A stretch of 64,000 bases of DNA from NCBI GenBank assembly GCA_965644295.1, contig CBFFRP010000065.1, forward strand, positions 1 to 64,000, given 5' to 3'. The position numbers and the translations under genes were made by a program. This DNA is from Paraphysomonas bandaiensis (lineage: Eukaryota > Chrysophyceae). Below, piece after piece: positions 1 to 10,783 of this stretch (the first letter of the stretch is position 1; every line of letters starts with the position of its first letter). The notes below the pieces were generated by a model. The model saw nothing but the letters and a program-made list of their open reading frames with translations, did not search any database and had not been told where the DNA came from.

Positions 1-1108
1 GTGGAGATTACATGAATGGCAATGAATGATGAGAGGTGTTGGCCATAAATTTAATTAGTTGATTATTGAGTAAGTTTAAATACAATTGTTTAATTTACAT
101 CATTAGGAAGTTAAGATCACTGTAATTAATTGGGCTATGACTAATTAGCACACTTCCGAAGTTAAATTCGAGGAAATAATTTGGATTGACACCAATAACC
201 GTAATCCAAAGTCCAAAGGACTCGAAAAACGACCAATGAGGCCCGTAAATAAGGCACCTACTGCAGTTTGAAAGAAGAAGGTAGATCTTGAGAAGTGATT
301 GGATGGGCACTTGTATCAGATCAACCTGTGGCGGAAGCACTGGAGATCGTTGATCAATACTTCAGCGAGAAAGGCATGTTTTGGTACGGTTCTGAAAAGG
401 ATTATCTAGCCGGCGATTTCGATTGTGAGGTTGACAGAACGATGTCGTAAATGTCTGATTATTAGCAATGGACGTGTAAAAGTCAGAAATAATGTAGCAA
501 AACAATTTAACTAATTGTGCTTAAATACGAAAGCTGCCTGTGCGTCACCGCAAGCACCAAGGTGCAACCACTTTCGCTCTGGTAGACTGACTGATTTGGA
601 AGAGAAACTGAGTCTGAATTATTGTGTAACTCAATAAGCTTTTCGCAAGATTCAAAATTATACCTGGAGAACTGGAATGTGCTATGTATTCGAAACGATA
701 CACATCGAACTGAATATGCTTTCACTCTACACTGTATAATCATCTTATATTGTGTATAGCTAATCCAATGGTACACCGCACTACTTTTCTTTTGTAGCGA
801 ACTTTAACACGACATTGATCTACGACAACGATTGCAGTCTACTGTGGAGCCATTACAATGACTGCTAACATTGAAGCTACAATTGGTTTGACATAGCTTT
901 CCATACATTTCCAGATAAATGATATTATTATTATTCATTTCACGTAGAATTCACTCTTGTCATGCAACCCCAAGACATTGATGAGCTCGTGCAAGTGAAC
1001 AGTGTACAATAGGGCGCAACCAGTAACATTACACGATACACACATAACTTTTGTTCATTCGTTCCATCCTAGTGGGACCGTCAGTCGTAGATGTAACACG
1101 ACACCATA
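1..1108. other. Left-edge spacer with weak coding hints
   Basis: No gene could be modelled. On the plus strand two short open stretches look mildly coding (about 150-270 and 291-440; the second ends at a TAA near 439), but no start, no splice pair joining them in phase and no recognisable domain was found. They could be 3' exons of a gene beginning outside the window. A copy of the dispersed repeat described at 27164 lies at 527-580 in the minus orientation. Confidence 0.4.
527..580 (-). repeat. Dispersed short repeat, copy 1 (fragment)
   Basis: The reverse complement contains GTGGTTGCACCTTGGTGC and then CTTGCGGTGACGCACAGGC, closely matching the copy at 27172-27205. Confidence 0.65.
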
Positions 1109-3087
1109 CTATGCGGAGAACCCACGGCTCCAAGACTTGTACATGTCTTCTTCGCTGATAATCCTAAATATCCTGAAGAACTTAGCGCGACCCTTCCTTT
1201 GTTTATCAATAGCTCTCATGAGAGTAAGAGATTCCTGTGTAGTGAGAACCACGCCAGCTTCGATGAGCAAGTCGTTGATTTCATCATATGGGGCATCCTC
1301 CAGTGCACGGTCCTTCAGCTTGACTAGAATATCCCTCAGCGAGTCCTCACGTGCTCGCAGTTTTTCCGCAATGTGTTCCAGAGAACTCTCTTTCCATATC
1401 TCCGGATTTTGTTCCATGTACTTAAGGGAGTACTCATCCGCATCAACGACAATGAACTCATACGACTGAATAAAGAGCACTGTCCCAAGTACAATGTCGC
1501 CAGGAACGATTCGGCGTCCATCCTTGTGTTTCTGACGAGAGCGAGACAGAAACTTGCCGGCTCCGAATCCAGAGTTACGTACAGGAACTTCGTTTATCTG
1601 GATGGTGTCGTCTTCAAGGAACACCTGGAGATTGAACTCCCTAGCTGCATCCACAGGCTACATGACACAGTGAAAACTCATACAATATCCATATGTATTC
1701 TTTTTACCTTTGGGGTACGGAACTTCATACGAAACCTAAGCATCTGCTGAGCATACAACTTTGCTTTCAGACCGTCCTTCTTTGGGGCTTTGGGCATGAG
1801 ACTGCCACTGCAGGTTTGAAGGGAGTCCTCCTCCGAGCCAAACCCATTGTAGGGCGGAGGCTCTAATGTATACTTTTTTGGAACTTCTTCAAGCTGCACT
1901 GATATTCTATCCCCGAGAGGAAAGTGATGCTGCTCGTAATAGTCTCGAGTAAATTTATCCGCATCATATATCAGAATCTCATTTCCCACAACATTAATCA
2001 CTGCGCCGATATATATATCAGTAAAGTGGTAGTAGTTCGAGCTGTCAAGTGCTTCTGCTTGGGCGGATGTCATGATGCCCTGCGTATTGTTGTTCGGCTT
2101 CAATATGCGCATTTTCCTTAAAAATTTGGGGATGCGGTCCCGACCATCATTTCGACTATACTCCGATATAATTTCAATAGTATCGTCAACCAGATAGTAG
2201 TGCAGCCTGACAGAGTACTTGATAGGCTTAGGAAACTCTTTTCCTTCCCAGTAACCAAAAAAGCGGAGAACCATTTTATCATGCTCGTAAAAGCTCTTAG
2301 ATAGAGCAGTAAATGGTCGGCCAGTAGATGAAAAACTCTCAATAGATGAAGTATTCGGAGTAGATCTACGTAGTTTTGCCAGGCGCACATCTGTAGTACC
2401 AGGTGTGGGCAAGGGTGTCCCAAACTCCACACCAATACTTGCGAGATACCGATTAGTGAAGTCATTACAACTCAACACAGTGTATTTACGGTTGTAAATA
2501 TCAAGAACAGCACCGGCATGGAAGTCCTGCAAGGTGTAGTGACCAGAGCCGTCAGGTTTCTGAATATGATGACGACGGAGAAACTTCCCTTGAACTAATC
2601 CACTATTGTGCAAGAATGGTTCCCGAATTTCCATGGAGTTATCTGTAACATACACAGTGATATCTACCACACGAACTCTTTTTGGTTCTTCCAAGTTTTC
2701 GGGGACTTCTTCTGTGAAGACTGCAGTAAAGTTGCAAAGTTGGTCTTTGTTGGTCACAAAAGCTGGGGCCTTGCTAATATCATTGTAAGGGAGAGCTTTT
2801 CTATTTGATCTGATATCTCGTTGTCTTGAACACAAACTGTAGCGCCCTGATATATCATTGAAGTTTGGAGTTTCACGGGGGTAGGGGTTCAGTGATGACT
2901 TCACTGATCTGATATATTCTGGATCATCCATGAAGTCTGCCGACATACTTCTATCCATCGATTGTGTCCCTAAGGTGTCCGACAAATAATCCTTGAATAA
3001 TCTAGGATTACTGCTTAGAGCTGATCGACGAATTCCAGGCAAGTTTGGTAAATCTTGCACTGACTTCATGGAGGCCGAGAACGACAT
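1109..3087 (-). CDS. EFHC1: EFHC1/EFHC2-like ciliary protein with three DM10 domains
   Basis: Two coding exons (3087-1708 and 1657-1109) with a 50-bp GT-AG intron at 1658-1707 give 642 aa, close to the usual ~640 aa of EFHC1. Three DM10 modules are seen: about residues 125-225 (motif DNSMEIREP...NSGLVQGKFLRR), 285-395 (DDTIEIISEYSRNDGR) and 465-555, the third split so that exon 2 opens with PVDAAREF just as the domain begins. The C-terminal ~65 residues resemble a degenerate EF-hand. In known species this family (myoclonin1/Rib72) binds the inside of axonemal doublet microtubules, so the host should build motile cilia. The start chosen is the methionine of MSFSAS; a methionine six codons upstream follows a possible acceptor site and is probably 5' UTR. 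The family call is secure. Confidence 0.93.
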
Positions 3088-3785
3088 GGAACCTACACCA
3101 CACAAGCATCAATTCTATGCACATGATAATCACTCCATTCTTACCACTGAGAGACATTACTCCGTTAATATTAACACAGTTTCAGTTATTATGTCTCTTT
3201 TATGTTCCAATGTAGCAAATATTTACCTGATAAGAGACTGGCAATTAGAGTCACTGCTGTGTGTGTGTTTGCTGTGTGTGATGTACATACATATGAAGCC
3301 ATCAGATCGCTCATTATAATATCCAATCTAAAAAATATGAAACCGTCAAAAAAAATGAAACCAACCTTACCCTCATCAGCAGCAAGTACTCTGTGTGAGG
3401 TATCTATCCAAAACCGGGGATTTACGAAGGGATTGTGGGGTTCTTCTATCTGGAAAGCTTGTATTTTCATTGTCTCTGCACAGCAGTGTGCAAGAGTATC
3501 ATATAACTGGAAATCTGTATTTTCGTGGTCACTTGGTATCTATATTGCCTATTTTTTGTAAAAATAGCACTAATTAGGAGTTTTATAGTGAAAATATGAG
3601 GATAAAGTGTACAAATAGTCCTGTAGGAATTCCAAGCTGTTTTACGTGTGTTGCTTTTACTTGATGTGAATTCTAAATTCAGACGTGAAGATACTGTGAA
3701 GTAAGTGAGATCTACGAGTCTCTATGTCTTGATGTTATCTGCTTGACACATTTGGTGTATCATATATTGGACAAGTGGGTTAAAT

Positions 3786-4295
3786 ATGACAGATCAAGTA
3801 AATGTTAAGTTGGAGCCTGTACCGTTATTTACTGAGGTGTATTCCAACTCACAGATGGATAAGAATTTCCTTCCACGAATAAATACATCACCAACTTCAT
3901 CACCTTCTGGGAGTAAAAGACCCATGACTTCATCACCGTCGAATAGATCACGAACAAGTGACCTGTTTAAAGGTCCTGGGGCGGGAGGGTACAAAAAATT
4001 TACACTAGCACTGAAAGAACCAGCCCCATCTACATGTACCCCTCATGCTGTAGTCATGATAACTAATACTCACTCGGGTATATCAAGATATTCAGCGTTG
4101 AATATCAATCGACCTCTTTGTGAGAGAAAACTGGACGCACGGGACTACAAAGTAGTCGGCATTTTCCCTGATGAAGTGAGTGCCATTCAGAAAAAGCGTC
4201 AGCTTTTACAAGAAATGAAGATTAAAAAACCGTCGAAATTTTTGAATGGGGATTGGTCTGTTGGTGTGGATTTCCTTGTCAGGCCGTATATTTAA
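3786..4295 (+). CDS. Hypothetical protein, 169 aa
   Basis: A single-exon frame from ATG to TAA, 169 aa. I do not recognise a family. Residues 30-60 are rich in Ser, Pro, Arg and Thr. A Gly-rich patch, FKGPGAGGYKKF, lies around residue 61. A basic stretch near residues 135-155 (KKRQLLQEMKIKKPSKF) precedes a short hydrophobic C-terminus. It lies about 700 bp from the EFHC-like gene, divergently oriented, with only AT-rich sequence between. Pro/Gly-rich small proteins of this kind occur among ciliary microtubule-associated proteins, but that link is only a guess from context. Confidence 0.6.
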   Translation: MTDQVNVKLEPVPLFTEVYSNSQMDKNFLPRINTSPTSSPSGSKRPMTSSPSNRSRTSDLFKGPGAGGYKKFTLALKEPAPSTCTPHAVVMITNTHSGISRYSALNINRPLCERKLDARDYKVVGIFPDEVSAIQKKRQLLQEMKIKKPSKFLNGDWSVGVDFLVRPYI

Positions 4296-4664
4296 GAACA
4301 CATTGCACAGCGGTGGTCGATGATGCAGTTTTGAATAAGTGTTTTTGTTATTACGTTTCTATGTCGTATTTGTATGAATAATGTGGCAGTGATGTATTAT
4401 TTATGGTGGTGCGTGAAGAAATCACACGCACAAATTACCCTATCGTTAATAATTTCGAACAAGTTTTGTTAGAAAATTCGTTTTTTGAAATTCCGCCCTT
4501 TTCTCTCTACGTGTTAAAATTGTAATTTACCGTGAGACACCTTAATACTGCATCATACACTGAATTCATTTTTATAACACCTAAATAATCACTGAGTCAT
4601 TGCTGAATAGGAATACTCATTTCACAGTTCTAAGGTAGAACCTAATACTAAGTTCTAAGCACTA
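4296..4664. other. AT-rich spacer before the retrotransposon
   Basis: Holds the 3' end of the 169-aa gene and the empty-site flank of the Copia insertion. It ends in CACAT (4665-4669), which is repeated after the element. Nothing else is seen. Confidence 0.5.
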
Positions 4665-4669
4665 CACAT

Positions 4670-4931
4670 TATTAGGATTCAGCTTAATACATGATTGTAT
4701 CTGTGAGTTATAATGTTCAATGAAATATACCATGAACTGAATTAGAGAGAGTATCTGTCGAAGATACGTGATCGTCATCATAACGTCGTCATTATCAGTT
4801 ACACTTCTAACTATTCCGTTGTGCATGATAGTACGTTCTATATTGTTATTCATAATTTTCACTCTATCGTGTTCATTACTTACACTCTAATAATCACAAC
4901 ATTGTTTTACTAATAAGCTTAAATCTTATTT
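4670..4931 (+). repeat. 5' long terminal repeat
   Basis: 262 bp, identical by eye to the 3' LTR over its whole length. It should carry promoter, transcription start and polyadenylation signals, but I cannot place them. Sequence near the start (GATTCAGCTTAATA) and the reverse complement of sequence near the end (GATTTAAGCTTATTA) are similar, giving imperfect subterminal inverted repeats. Confidence 0.95.
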
Positions 4932-4941
4932 TGGTAGCGAG
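4932..4941 (+). other. Primer-binding site of the retrotransposon
   Basis: TGGTAGCGAG directly abuts the 5' LTR. Its beginning resembles the TGGTA(T/G)C start of many Copia sites that pair with the 3' end of initiator tRNA-Met. The gag start codon follows immediately at 4942, so there is practically no leader between site and frame. Confidence 0.75.
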
Positions 4942-7900
4942 ATGTCAGTTAAAGTTACAAGTTACGACTCAACCGACTCGGATTCAACAACCGAAAAACA
5001 GAAAGACTCAATGCCAAAGTTCGACGCGAAGAACTTCTCCAAGTGGCAGAAGAAGTGCCGTGCATGGTTTTACAGAAAGCCCAAGATCGTTTATACCCTA
5101 CAAAACGATCATCCAACTGAACCTGAAGAAGGAGAGATTTCAGATGACGAAGATTACCAATATCGACTCGACCAGTATCACGAAACGAAACGATATTATG
5201 ATGAAGGTAATAACTACCTATGGTCTGTCATTTCGAGCGCTGTCATTGGTCAGGATGAAGAGGCCGAAGGGATTTTGGAAAACGTCCCCGATGGAGACGG
5301 AAAAACCGCCTGGACCGATTTGCTAGCCCACTTCAAGGAAAAAACGACAAATGACGTAATCACCGACCTGATTGGTCAATTTCAGAGCCTAAAAATCAAA
5401 AAAGGTCAGTCAATAATCAATTTTCTTGACGCTATCGAAAAGCTCAAAAACAAGCTTATCAATTATGGTCATCGGATCAACGACCAAGACTTAATATCCC
5501 GAATACGACAGGGAATTGTTTCAGAAGATAACATGGTTTACCGAGAATTGGCAATTAATCTGCAGCTACATCCAATTGATGATTATAAAGTATTGATTCG
5601 CAGACTTCGCGGATTAGGAAGCTCGTCTGTTGGAACGCTCCTATCATCCAACAATGAAGACACAAAAACTGACAGTAGTCACCTCGCAACATCAAAACCC
5701 CCACTTTCCCGCAGCAAAGTCAATTTTAAGCGAAAAAGAGGGACATCTTCCAAATATCGCTCCAATAAACAGAAACATGATAAGAGAACCGATAAAGACA
5801 TTAAGTGCTTCAGATGCGGAGGAAAGGGGCACATTGCATCGGAATGCAAGCACTCCTGGGAGAAGATTCAAGAGATGAAAAGCTCCTCCGACAACAAGTC
5901 ATCAACAAGAGGAAAACCGAAATTCAAGAGAGTGAAATTCCAGACTCAGAGTAACGAATATTTCCACGACCACTCTGATCAACTTGCAAATTATGAAGAC
6001 AGTGGTCCATCGTCAGACTATCAAAAAGGACGAGATTACGGAGGAGTTGCTTACACACCGAGCGATGAATCACACTTCGTTAGTGATCAAAAGGCAGGAA
6101 TGGGATCTCTTGACTCGGGGTGCACAGTATCAATTACATCAGAAGCAAGCTACCTTACGGACTACACTGATTGCCTCACCGAGATTCAAACAGCCAAATC
6201 AGGGTCTACAATGATATCCTCAGGTCATGGAAGACTTGGAATCATCCCCAAGTGCAAACACGTGGACCAAGCGTCTAGGACCCTCATTTCTATTAGCCAA
6301 CTGGATGACCTCGGACATGAAATCATATTCAGAAACCAGTCAGTGGAAATATTTAAAGACGGCATATTGCTATCGAAAGGCCAGCGCGTTGGAGGCCTAT
6401 ACGAAATTCCACTATCAGACCTCGGTATTCCCACTGATGAATCTCACCTCGCATCAACTGCCTCAGGTCAACCCGCACTGTTAGCACATAAGAGACTAGC
6501 ACATGCATCACTTGGACTCATACAGAAGGCAATAAAATCACGTCTAATAACTGGTGTCAAGATGACAAAAGAGGAGATGAGTGTTGCCTCTCTACCTGGC
6601 GGTTTATGCGATGGATGTGCGACTGGGAAATCACATAGACGAAAGCACAGGAATGCCACCCGCCAAATGTTGTTGAAAAGAATGAGAAGGGCAAAGGAGC
6701 TGGGGGAGCTCATAGTAGCCGATTTCTCAGGACCACATACACCCGATGCAATTATTACCGGAAATCGATATGTACTTGGGATCGCCGATGTAGCATCAAG
6801 GTACCAGTGGGACTCCTACGGAACAACGAGAGATGAAAACTTCGTTATCCAATCCATTCAGAAAGTCGTCACGTATCTACGCAGTAGGGGTAAACGACTA
6901 CAACATTACCATGCCGATGGAGGGAAGGAACTAGTCTCACGAAAAGTATTGGAATATCTCCAATACATTGGAGCAACATGGACTTTTAACGCTCCCTATA
7001 CTCCCGAGGACAACCCATTTCAAGAGCGACCATGGAGAACCATCAAAGAACGAGCACTTAGTAGCTTGATGGATTCAGGTCTTCCAACGAATTTCTGGGA
7101 ACAAGCCATGAAGACATCCACACACATGAAGAACAGGCTACCTTGCAAAACTGCTAAAGGATTCATGTCCCCACTCCAATTCATCGAAAACGAAATACCA
7201 GACTTGAGTTATGCCAGAATATGGGGATGTAAATGCTTTGTGAATATCGATTCCAGTCTCCGAAAGAACAACTGGGACAGACATAGCTGGCCTGGGTATT
7301 TTATGGGCTATCGAGAGGATGGTCCTGGATATATAGTCTTTGTTCCCGCATTAAGAGACTTTGTTATATCAGGACATGTATTTTTCAACGAATGTGTTCC
7401 ACCAGCAGATAAGAGATACTTTAAGGAGATAAATGAGATATTCAGAGAGAATGAGACCACCAGGACAGTAGAAAGTTTCAAATATCTCATAGGTCTAGCT
7501 CATGTAGATCCAGACGATGGATTAACATATGTAACGACTCAAATAAAGCTCAGAAAAGGATTAATCTCAGCGTATCGTGGTCTAGTGGACGACAGCGGTG
7601 ACACTACACGAATCATCCAGCTCGACGACCCCATTCATGCTGCAGACGTCGAAAAGTACACTGAAGAATACATAGAACTCAAAGCAGTTGGTCTCAAATG
7701 TATTACGTCTCGATCGAAAACCCCAATACATAAATCCAGCAAATCAGATCAAAACCCCGATACAGTTATTGGATCTCCAGCGCCAGCCGCTACTTCCAGG
7801 GGGAGTGGCGAGAATCTCAGACATCATGATGCCGCGCAGGAGAGAATCAGCAGCCATCGGTGTGAACCTACCCACTCCGATGCAAAGATAGCGAAGACTC

Positions 7901-9957
7901 GCCCTCCGAAACAATTCAATGGGAACCTAGTGCCGAATCCGGCACCACACGGTCAAGTGGATCGTGTGCACCAGCGTATGGCCAAACGCGGTAACAAGTC
8001 TGCTGATTCATCGGGAGATTGGGAAAATCAGGGTACACCTGAAGGGCCAAGTAAGGTCCGTGCTACAGCAAAACAACAATTTTTAGCTGGTAGAAAGAGT
8101 GTTCTCCGAAGCAGGAGAATGGCCAGGAAACGGGTAATTGTAAATATACACAAACTAGGTGATGGTGTATATACATGTGATGTAAATGCTAAACATGTAG
8201 TAAATCATATGGCACATGACACACAATGTATATCAAAATTACATACAAACAATATTGATATTGTTATGCATGCTATCAGTAATTGCGATGACATTGACGA
8301 GCTAACCGATACACCAAAGAGTGTTCAAGATGCTATTTCAGGTAAATATAAACAGCAGTGGATCGATGCTATCAATAGAGAAATATCCACTCTTCAGAGG
8401 AAAGGGTGCTGGAGATACACTGCGTTACCACCTGGAGCAAGAGCCATAAAGGGGAAACTCATATTCAAAATAAAAAGAAAACAGAATGATATCAAATTCA
8501 AGGCTCGACTAGTCGCACAGGGTTTTACTCAAATCCAAGGCATCGATTACAATGATACATACAGCCCCGTCGCAAAGGCTACATCACTACGTACAATTAT
8601 TGCCCTTTCGACTATTATGAAACTCAAATTGCACCAAATCGATTTCACAACTGCGTACATCAATGCTGACCTCGAAGAGAACATATACATGTATCCCCCT
8701 CCTGGCATGGACGTCCCTGACGGAAAAGTCCTCAAACTGATGAAAAGCATCTACGGTCTAAAGCAAGCAGGTCTTAACTGGTATAAGTGCTGTACAAATT
8801 TTATGCTAGATATGGGTTTCACCAGACTAATATCTGACCCGTGTATATTCAAAAAGCAGATTAATGGCAGGATTATGCTAATAGCCATGTATGTGGATGA
8901 TATTATTATAGCATCTACATCCGACACTGATATCCAACAATTCAAAGACCATTTATCCAAAAAGTTCGAAATTACGGATCTCGGACTCCTAGACTATTAC
9001 TTGGGCATCTCCATTCATCAAGATTTTGACAAAAATATCACGACTCTCAGTCAGGAGCAGTACGTCAGAAAGTTACTGGACAAATTCAACATGTCTAACA
9101 GTAAACCCATGTCAACACCTATGTTACTGTCTTTCAACTATGATTTACATGAATACAATCATCTTTCAGAGTCAAATCAAAGTTATGTTCAGAATTTCCC
9201 CTACAAGGAGCTCATAGGTTCCCTAATGTATCTAGCTGTATGCACTCGACCGGATATCGCCTATGCAGTCAATACTCTTGCCAGATTTTCTGATATGCCT
9301 AATCTAACTACCTGTAATGCTGCGTTACATGTTCTTAGGTATCTCAAAGGCACTGCTAAGCAAGGATTGATATATTCTGGATCCCACATAACATTGTCAG
9401 GATACTGCGATAGCGATTGGGCACGGTGTCACCTCACTCGACGGTCCACTACAGCCTTTACATTCTTCATAGGTAATTGTCTTATATCATGGCAATCTCG
9501 ATTACAGACAACTGTGGCATTGTCATCTACTGAAGCTGAGTATATGGCTCTATCGTCAGCAGCTCAGGAAGCATTATGGCTACGCTCTTTATTATCAGAA
9601 ATTGGTTTCAAACTTCCATTCTCAACAACTATTTGGTGCGATAATAAAGGGGCAGTCCAATTATGTTACAATCCTACTCATCATCGTCGTACGAAACATA
9701 TTGCGATACGGTATCATTTCATTCGAGAAAATATTGCCGAAAACCAATTGACTGTTGACCATATTCCCACCACGTCAATGTTAGCCGATCTTCTCACGAA
9801 ACCACTAGGAGCAACTAATTTTCTTCAATTGCGAACTACATTGATGGGGGGAGCTGGGTTCGACATCCCATCCAGCAACAACAGGAAGCGATCAACAACC
9901 TCAGAGACACCTAAATCACAATTAACAAGCCACAAGCGACCTAGGTGGCTAGTTTGA
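4942..9957 (+). CDS. Copia gag-pol polyprotein, intact, 1,671 aa
   Basis: One frame encodes the whole polyprotein with no frameshift. Seen in order: a gag region (about 1-280); a CCHC zinc knuckle near 289-302 (CFRCGGKGHIASEC); aspartic protease with DSG near 391; integrase with an HHCC zinc region (about 512-560) and D,D,E core residues near 594, 659 and 695; a linker; reverse transcriptase from about 1150 with YVDD near 1317; RNase H with DSDW near 1490, STEAEY near 1527 and CDNKGA near 1566. All key catalytic motifs are present. The polyprotein replicates the element through an RNA intermediate in cytoplasmic particles. How gag is made in excess is not evident, because no internal stop or shift separates gag from pol. 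Confidence 0.96.
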   Translation: MSVKVTSYDSTDSDSTTEKQKDSMPKFDAKNFSKWQKKCRAWFYRKPKIVYTLQNDHPTEPEEGEISDDEDYQYRLDQYHETKRYYDEGNNYLWSVISSAVIGQDEEAEGILENVPDGDGKTAWTDLLAHFKEKTTNDVITDLIGQFQSLKIKKGQSIINFLDAIEKLKNKLINYGHRINDQDLISRIRQGIVSEDNMVYRELAINLQLHPIDDYKVLIRRLRGLGSSSVGTLLSSNNEDTKTDSSHLATSKPPLSRSKVNFKRKRGTSSKYRSNKQKHDKRTDKDIKCFRCGGKGHIASECKHSWEKIQEMKSSSDNKSSTRGKPKFKRVKFQTQSNEYFHDHSDQLANYEDSGPSSDYQKGRDYGGVAYTPSDESHFVSDQKAGMGSLDSGCTVSITSEASYLTDYTDCLTEIQTAKSGSTMISSGHGRLGIIPKCKHVDQASRTLISISQLDDLGHEIIFRNQSVEIFKDGILLSKGQRVGGLYEIPLSDLGIPTDESHLASTASGQPALLAHKRLAHASLGLIQKAIKSRLITGVKMTKEEMSVASLPGGLCDGCATGKSHRRKHRNATRQMLLKRMRRAKELGELIVADFSGPHTPDAIITGNRYVLGIADVASRYQWDSYGTTRDENFVIQSIQKVVTYLRSRGKRLQHYHADGGKELVSRKVLEYLQYIGATWTFNAPYTPEDNPFQERPWRTIKERALSSLMDSGLPTNFWEQAMKTSTHMKNRLPCKTAKGFMSPLQFIENEIPDLSYARIWGCKCFVNIDSSLRKNNWDRHSWPGYFMGYREDGPGYIVFVPALRDFVISGHVFFNECVPPADKRYFKEINEIFRENETTRTVESFKYLIGLAHVDPDDGLTYVTTQIKLRKGLISAYRGLVDDSGDTTRIIQLDDPIHAADVEKYTEEYIELKAVGLKCITSRSKTPIHKSSKSDQNPDTVIGSPAPAATSRGSGENLRHHDAAQERISSHRCEPTHSDAKIAKTRPPKQFNGNLVPNPAPHGQVDRVHQRMAKRGNKSADSSGDWENQGTPEGPSKVRATAKQQFLAGRKSVLRSRRMARKRVIVNIHKLGDGVYTCDVNAKHVVNHMAHDTQCISKLHTNNIDIVMHAISNCDDIDELTDTPKSVQDAISGKYKQQWIDAINREISTLQRKGCWRYTALPPGARAIKGKLIFKIKRKQNDIKFKARLVAQGFTQIQGIDYNDTYSPVAKATSLRTIIALSTIMKLKLHQIDFTTAYINADLEENIYMYPPPGMDVPDGKVLKLMKSIYGLKQAGLNWYKCCTNFMLDMGFTRLISDPCIFKKQINGRIMLIAMYVDDIIIASTSDTDIQQFKDHLSKKFEITDLGLLDYYLGISIHQDFDKNITTLSQEQYVRKLLDKFNMSNSKPMSTPMLLSFNYDLHEYNHLSESNQSYVQNFPYKELIGSLMYLAVCTRPDIAYAVNTLARFSDMPNLTTCNAALHVLRYLKGTAKQGLIYSGSHITLSGYCDSDWARCHLTRRSTTAFTFFIGNCLISWQSRLQTTVALSSTEAEYMALSSAAQEALWLRSLLSEIGFKLPFSTTIWCDNKGAVQLCYNPTHHRRTKHIAIRYHFIRENIAENQLTVDHIPTTSMLADLLTKPLGATNFLQLRTTLMGGAGFDIPSSNNRKRSTTSETPKSQLTSHKRPRWLV

Positions 9958-10148
9958 GTTACACGGAGTTTTTACCATTTTTTTTTACTTTTATTCAATA
10001 CATGATGCTGGACTAGAAGGATGGTCTCACAATATGGCATCTCTGCAGTTCGCTTATTATTGACTAGTGACTGCTACTCTGGTTTTTACTCTCAGTGTGC
10101 ATAAGTTCATATTCTCTCTATTATCTACGGTTCACTGATTATTTCATT

Positions 10149-10157
10149 GAGGGGGCG
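10149..10157 (+). other. Polypurine tract
   Basis: GAGGGGGCG lies directly before the 3' LTR and is the expected plus-strand DNA primer. The same stretch survives in the deleted derivative at 21029-21037. Confidence 0.75.
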
Positions 10158-10419
10158 TATTAGGATTCAGCTTAATACATGATTGTATCTGTGAGTTATA
10201 ATGTTCAATGAAATATACCATGAACTGAATTAGAGAGAGTATCTGTCGAAGATACGTGATCGTCATCATAACGTCGTCATTATCAGTTACACTTCTAACT
10301 ATTCCGTTGTGCATGATAGTACGTTCTATATTGTTATTCATAATTTTCACTCTATCGTGTTCATTACTTACACTCTAATAATCACAACATTGTTTTACTA
10401 ATAAGCTTAAATCTTATTT
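10158..10419 (+). repeat. 3' long terminal repeat
   Basis: 262 bp, identical to the 5' LTR, and followed by the CACAT target duplication. Confidence 0.95.
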
Positions 10420-10424
10420 CACAT

Positions 10425-10783
10425 CTACAAAGCTGCAAAGAACAAGAAGCATTATTTTCAATTTCGTATTTCAGTTTTAACTTAGAAATAAAGTAAACAC
10501 ACGTAGCTGTATCACGTTATATATCTGATAACTCCTATTTTTTATTCAGTAGCGATATTACCAGCCGAACACGTGTTTGCAGTACTTTAAAATTTCAAAG
10601 TACATTACCTGCCCACTACGCACAGCAACAAAGTTACGATCGTGCCACAATTTAAAATACATAAACAATAAATATTATTATCAATATACTACACAACAAG
10701 CCAATCAAGGTACTAGCAACTACGAACTGAACTATTCACGAATTATTCTATATACTATATACACAATCCCTTCTCACGGTATT
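10425..10783. other. AT-rich spacer
   Basis: The downstream flank of the retrotransposon and the 3' flank of the secreted-protein gene. No feature is seen. Confidence 0.5.

Larger units (their letters stand above)
4670..10419 (+). mobile_element. Full-length Ty1/copia LTR retrotransposon, 5,750 bp
   Basis: Two identical 262-bp LTRs (4670-4931, 10158-10419) enclose a primer-binding site, one gag-pol frame and a polypurine tract. The 5-bp target duplication CACAT flanks it at 4665-4669 and 10420-10424. LTR identity and an uninterrupted 1,671-codon frame mean recent insertion, and the copy may still be mobile. Gene order protease-integrase-RT-RNase H defines Copia. The LTR ends are unusual: they start TATTAGG and end CTTATTT instead of TG...CA. 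The site lies between genes and breaks none that I can see. A deleted relative sits at 21009-21203. Confidence 0.95.

Noticed and set aside
150-440. Two plus-strand coding-like stretches at the left edge
   Set aside because: No start and no convincing in-phase splice pair; possible 3' exons of a gene outside the window, but not supportable.
4662-4862. 66-68 aa minus-strand frames in both LTRs
   Set aside because: Antisense to the LTR with no domain; the same frame recurs at 10144-10350 only because the LTRs are identical.
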